From: Apodospora peruviana
Lineage: Eukaryota; Ascomycota; Sordariomycetes; Sordariales; Lasiosphaeriaceae
Assembly: GCA_033439685.1 (NCBI GenBank)
Contig: JAUEDM010000001.1
Location: forward strand, 1-64,000
Direction of reading: 5' to 3'
Length of the DNA: 64,000 nt
Shown: piece by piece, positions 63,440-64,000 of the stretch
How positions within the stretch are numbered: position 1 is the stretch's first letter
Layout of the letters: the number at the start of each line of letters is the position of its first letter
Notes under the pieces: generated by a model
Database searches by the model: none
What the model saw: only the letters and a program-made list of their open reading frames with translations
Told to the model about the DNA's origin: nothing
Made by a program: the position numbers and the translations under genes

Positions 63440-64000
63440 TCAAGACCCGCTGTCTTCATCAACATGGTCAACCTTACCAGCAGCTTGCTGTTCACCCACA
63501 ACCATCCCACAACCACCATGCTCATCAGCCGCAAGTCTCACAATCATCTCATTACTAACCCTTTCCATCTCATCAAGACTCATCCGATGATCAGGCACCA
63601 TCGCGTCTACCCTTTGATCCCGACGAAACCCGTGAAACAACAGCGGCAGCGTCGACGACTTCCAAGCAACCGCCTGGTTCTCATGCGTCCTCAAAATACT
63701 AGCAACAAGAAGCCCACACGCAAGAATCGTCAGCGCAGCAGGAAGCAACAACCACTTGAAGTCAAACTCGATGCACACAGTAGTGGTATTAACAGTCCCC
63801 GCAACAAAAGCTCGATTCTCCTCAGCAGGCGGACTCGTCCGATTATCTGTCGCATCCCACCTCAGCCCAATCGACCTAATACGGTTGGTAACAGAGTCGG
63901 CCACATCCTCAAAACTCTTCTTAATGGCCTCAAACGTCGCGGTATCATTATTATAAAGCCGGTTCAGCCACCACTGGTCGTCGCAGTACATGGGCAGATA
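63440..64000 (-). CDS. C-terminus of a DUF3176-like membrane protein (runs off the window)
   Basis: At least 183 residues of a gene whose 5' part lies beyond 64000. YCDDQWWLNRLYNNDT and FEDVADSVTNRIRSIG precede an extracellular Asn-glycosylated stretch. One membrane helix follows (WLLLPAALTILACGLLVAS), then VAWKSSTLPLLFHGF and a hydrophilic tail ending DSGS. The 'SVTNRIR ... helix ... WKSS-L-LLFHG' arrangement is what I recall for the C-terminus of fungal DUF3176 proteins, which have several helices further upstream. Function is not known. Confidence 0.65.
   Translation of the reverse strand, partial: YLPMYCDDQWWLNRLYNNDTATFEAIKKSFEDVADSVTNRIRSIGLRWDATDNRTSPPAEENRAFVAGTVNTTTVCIEFDFKWLLLPAALTILACGLLVASILRTHENQAVAWKSSTLPLLFHGFRRDQRVDAMVPDHRMSLDEMERVSNEMIVRLAADEHGGCGMVVGEQQAAGKVDHVDEDSGS

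Overview
The window reads as nuclear DNA of a filamentous ascomycete (Pezizomycotina). The genes have short GT-AG introns, some only about 44 nt. They include Zn2Cys6, SAT4/PTH11-like, DUF3669 and DUF6601-type families and NACHT/NB-ARC receptors, with retroelement debris between them. I cannot name the species. No operons, rRNA, tRNA or CRISPR arrays were recognised.

Layout. 1-8 kb: remnants of a RecQ-like helicase, then a large NLR gene on the minus strand (membrane anchor, alpha/beta hydrolase, NB-ARC, TPR) that carries a nonsense codon and a frameshift. 8-14 kb: a transposase relic, a DUF6601-like membrane protein and an intracellular alpha/beta hydrolase. 14-23 kb: a transposon graveyard (possible LINE tail, gypsy RNase H relic, solo LTR with a 5-bp target duplication, a degraded minus-strand copia element invaded by another LTR) enclosing one secreted hydrolase. 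23-34 kb: a secreted tyrosinase (five exons), a degenerate Zn2Cys6 regulator, a CorA-like membrane protein, a divergent KptA/Tpt1-fold protein and an alkaline ceramidase. 34-42 kb: a 1.13-kb Mutator-like element with TIRs and a 9-bp target duplication, then an intact 2188-residue NACHT-ankyrin receptor. 42-64 kb: a secreted glycoprotein with a thrice-repeated Trp-x-Cys motif, a 3-dehydroshikimate dehydratase-like enzyme, a DUF3669 pseudogene, a DHA2 drug-efflux transporter, an amidase with a frameshift, two divergent genes with NTF2-like domains, a SAT4-family receptor-like membrane protein, a flavin monooxygenase and the C-terminus of a DUF3176-like membrane protein that runs off the end.

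The genes do not form an obvious biosynthetic cluster: no polyketide synthase, NRPS or terpene synthase is present. The themes are self/non-self or stress surveillance (two NLRs, one broken and one intact), secreted or membrane proteins, and decay through transposons and point lesions. The most unusual items are the Tpt1-fold protein that lacks the residues expected for catalysis, the broken NLR with a near-identical TPR array, and the divergent pair of NTF2-like genes with a 21-22 bp tandem repeat abutting one start codon.
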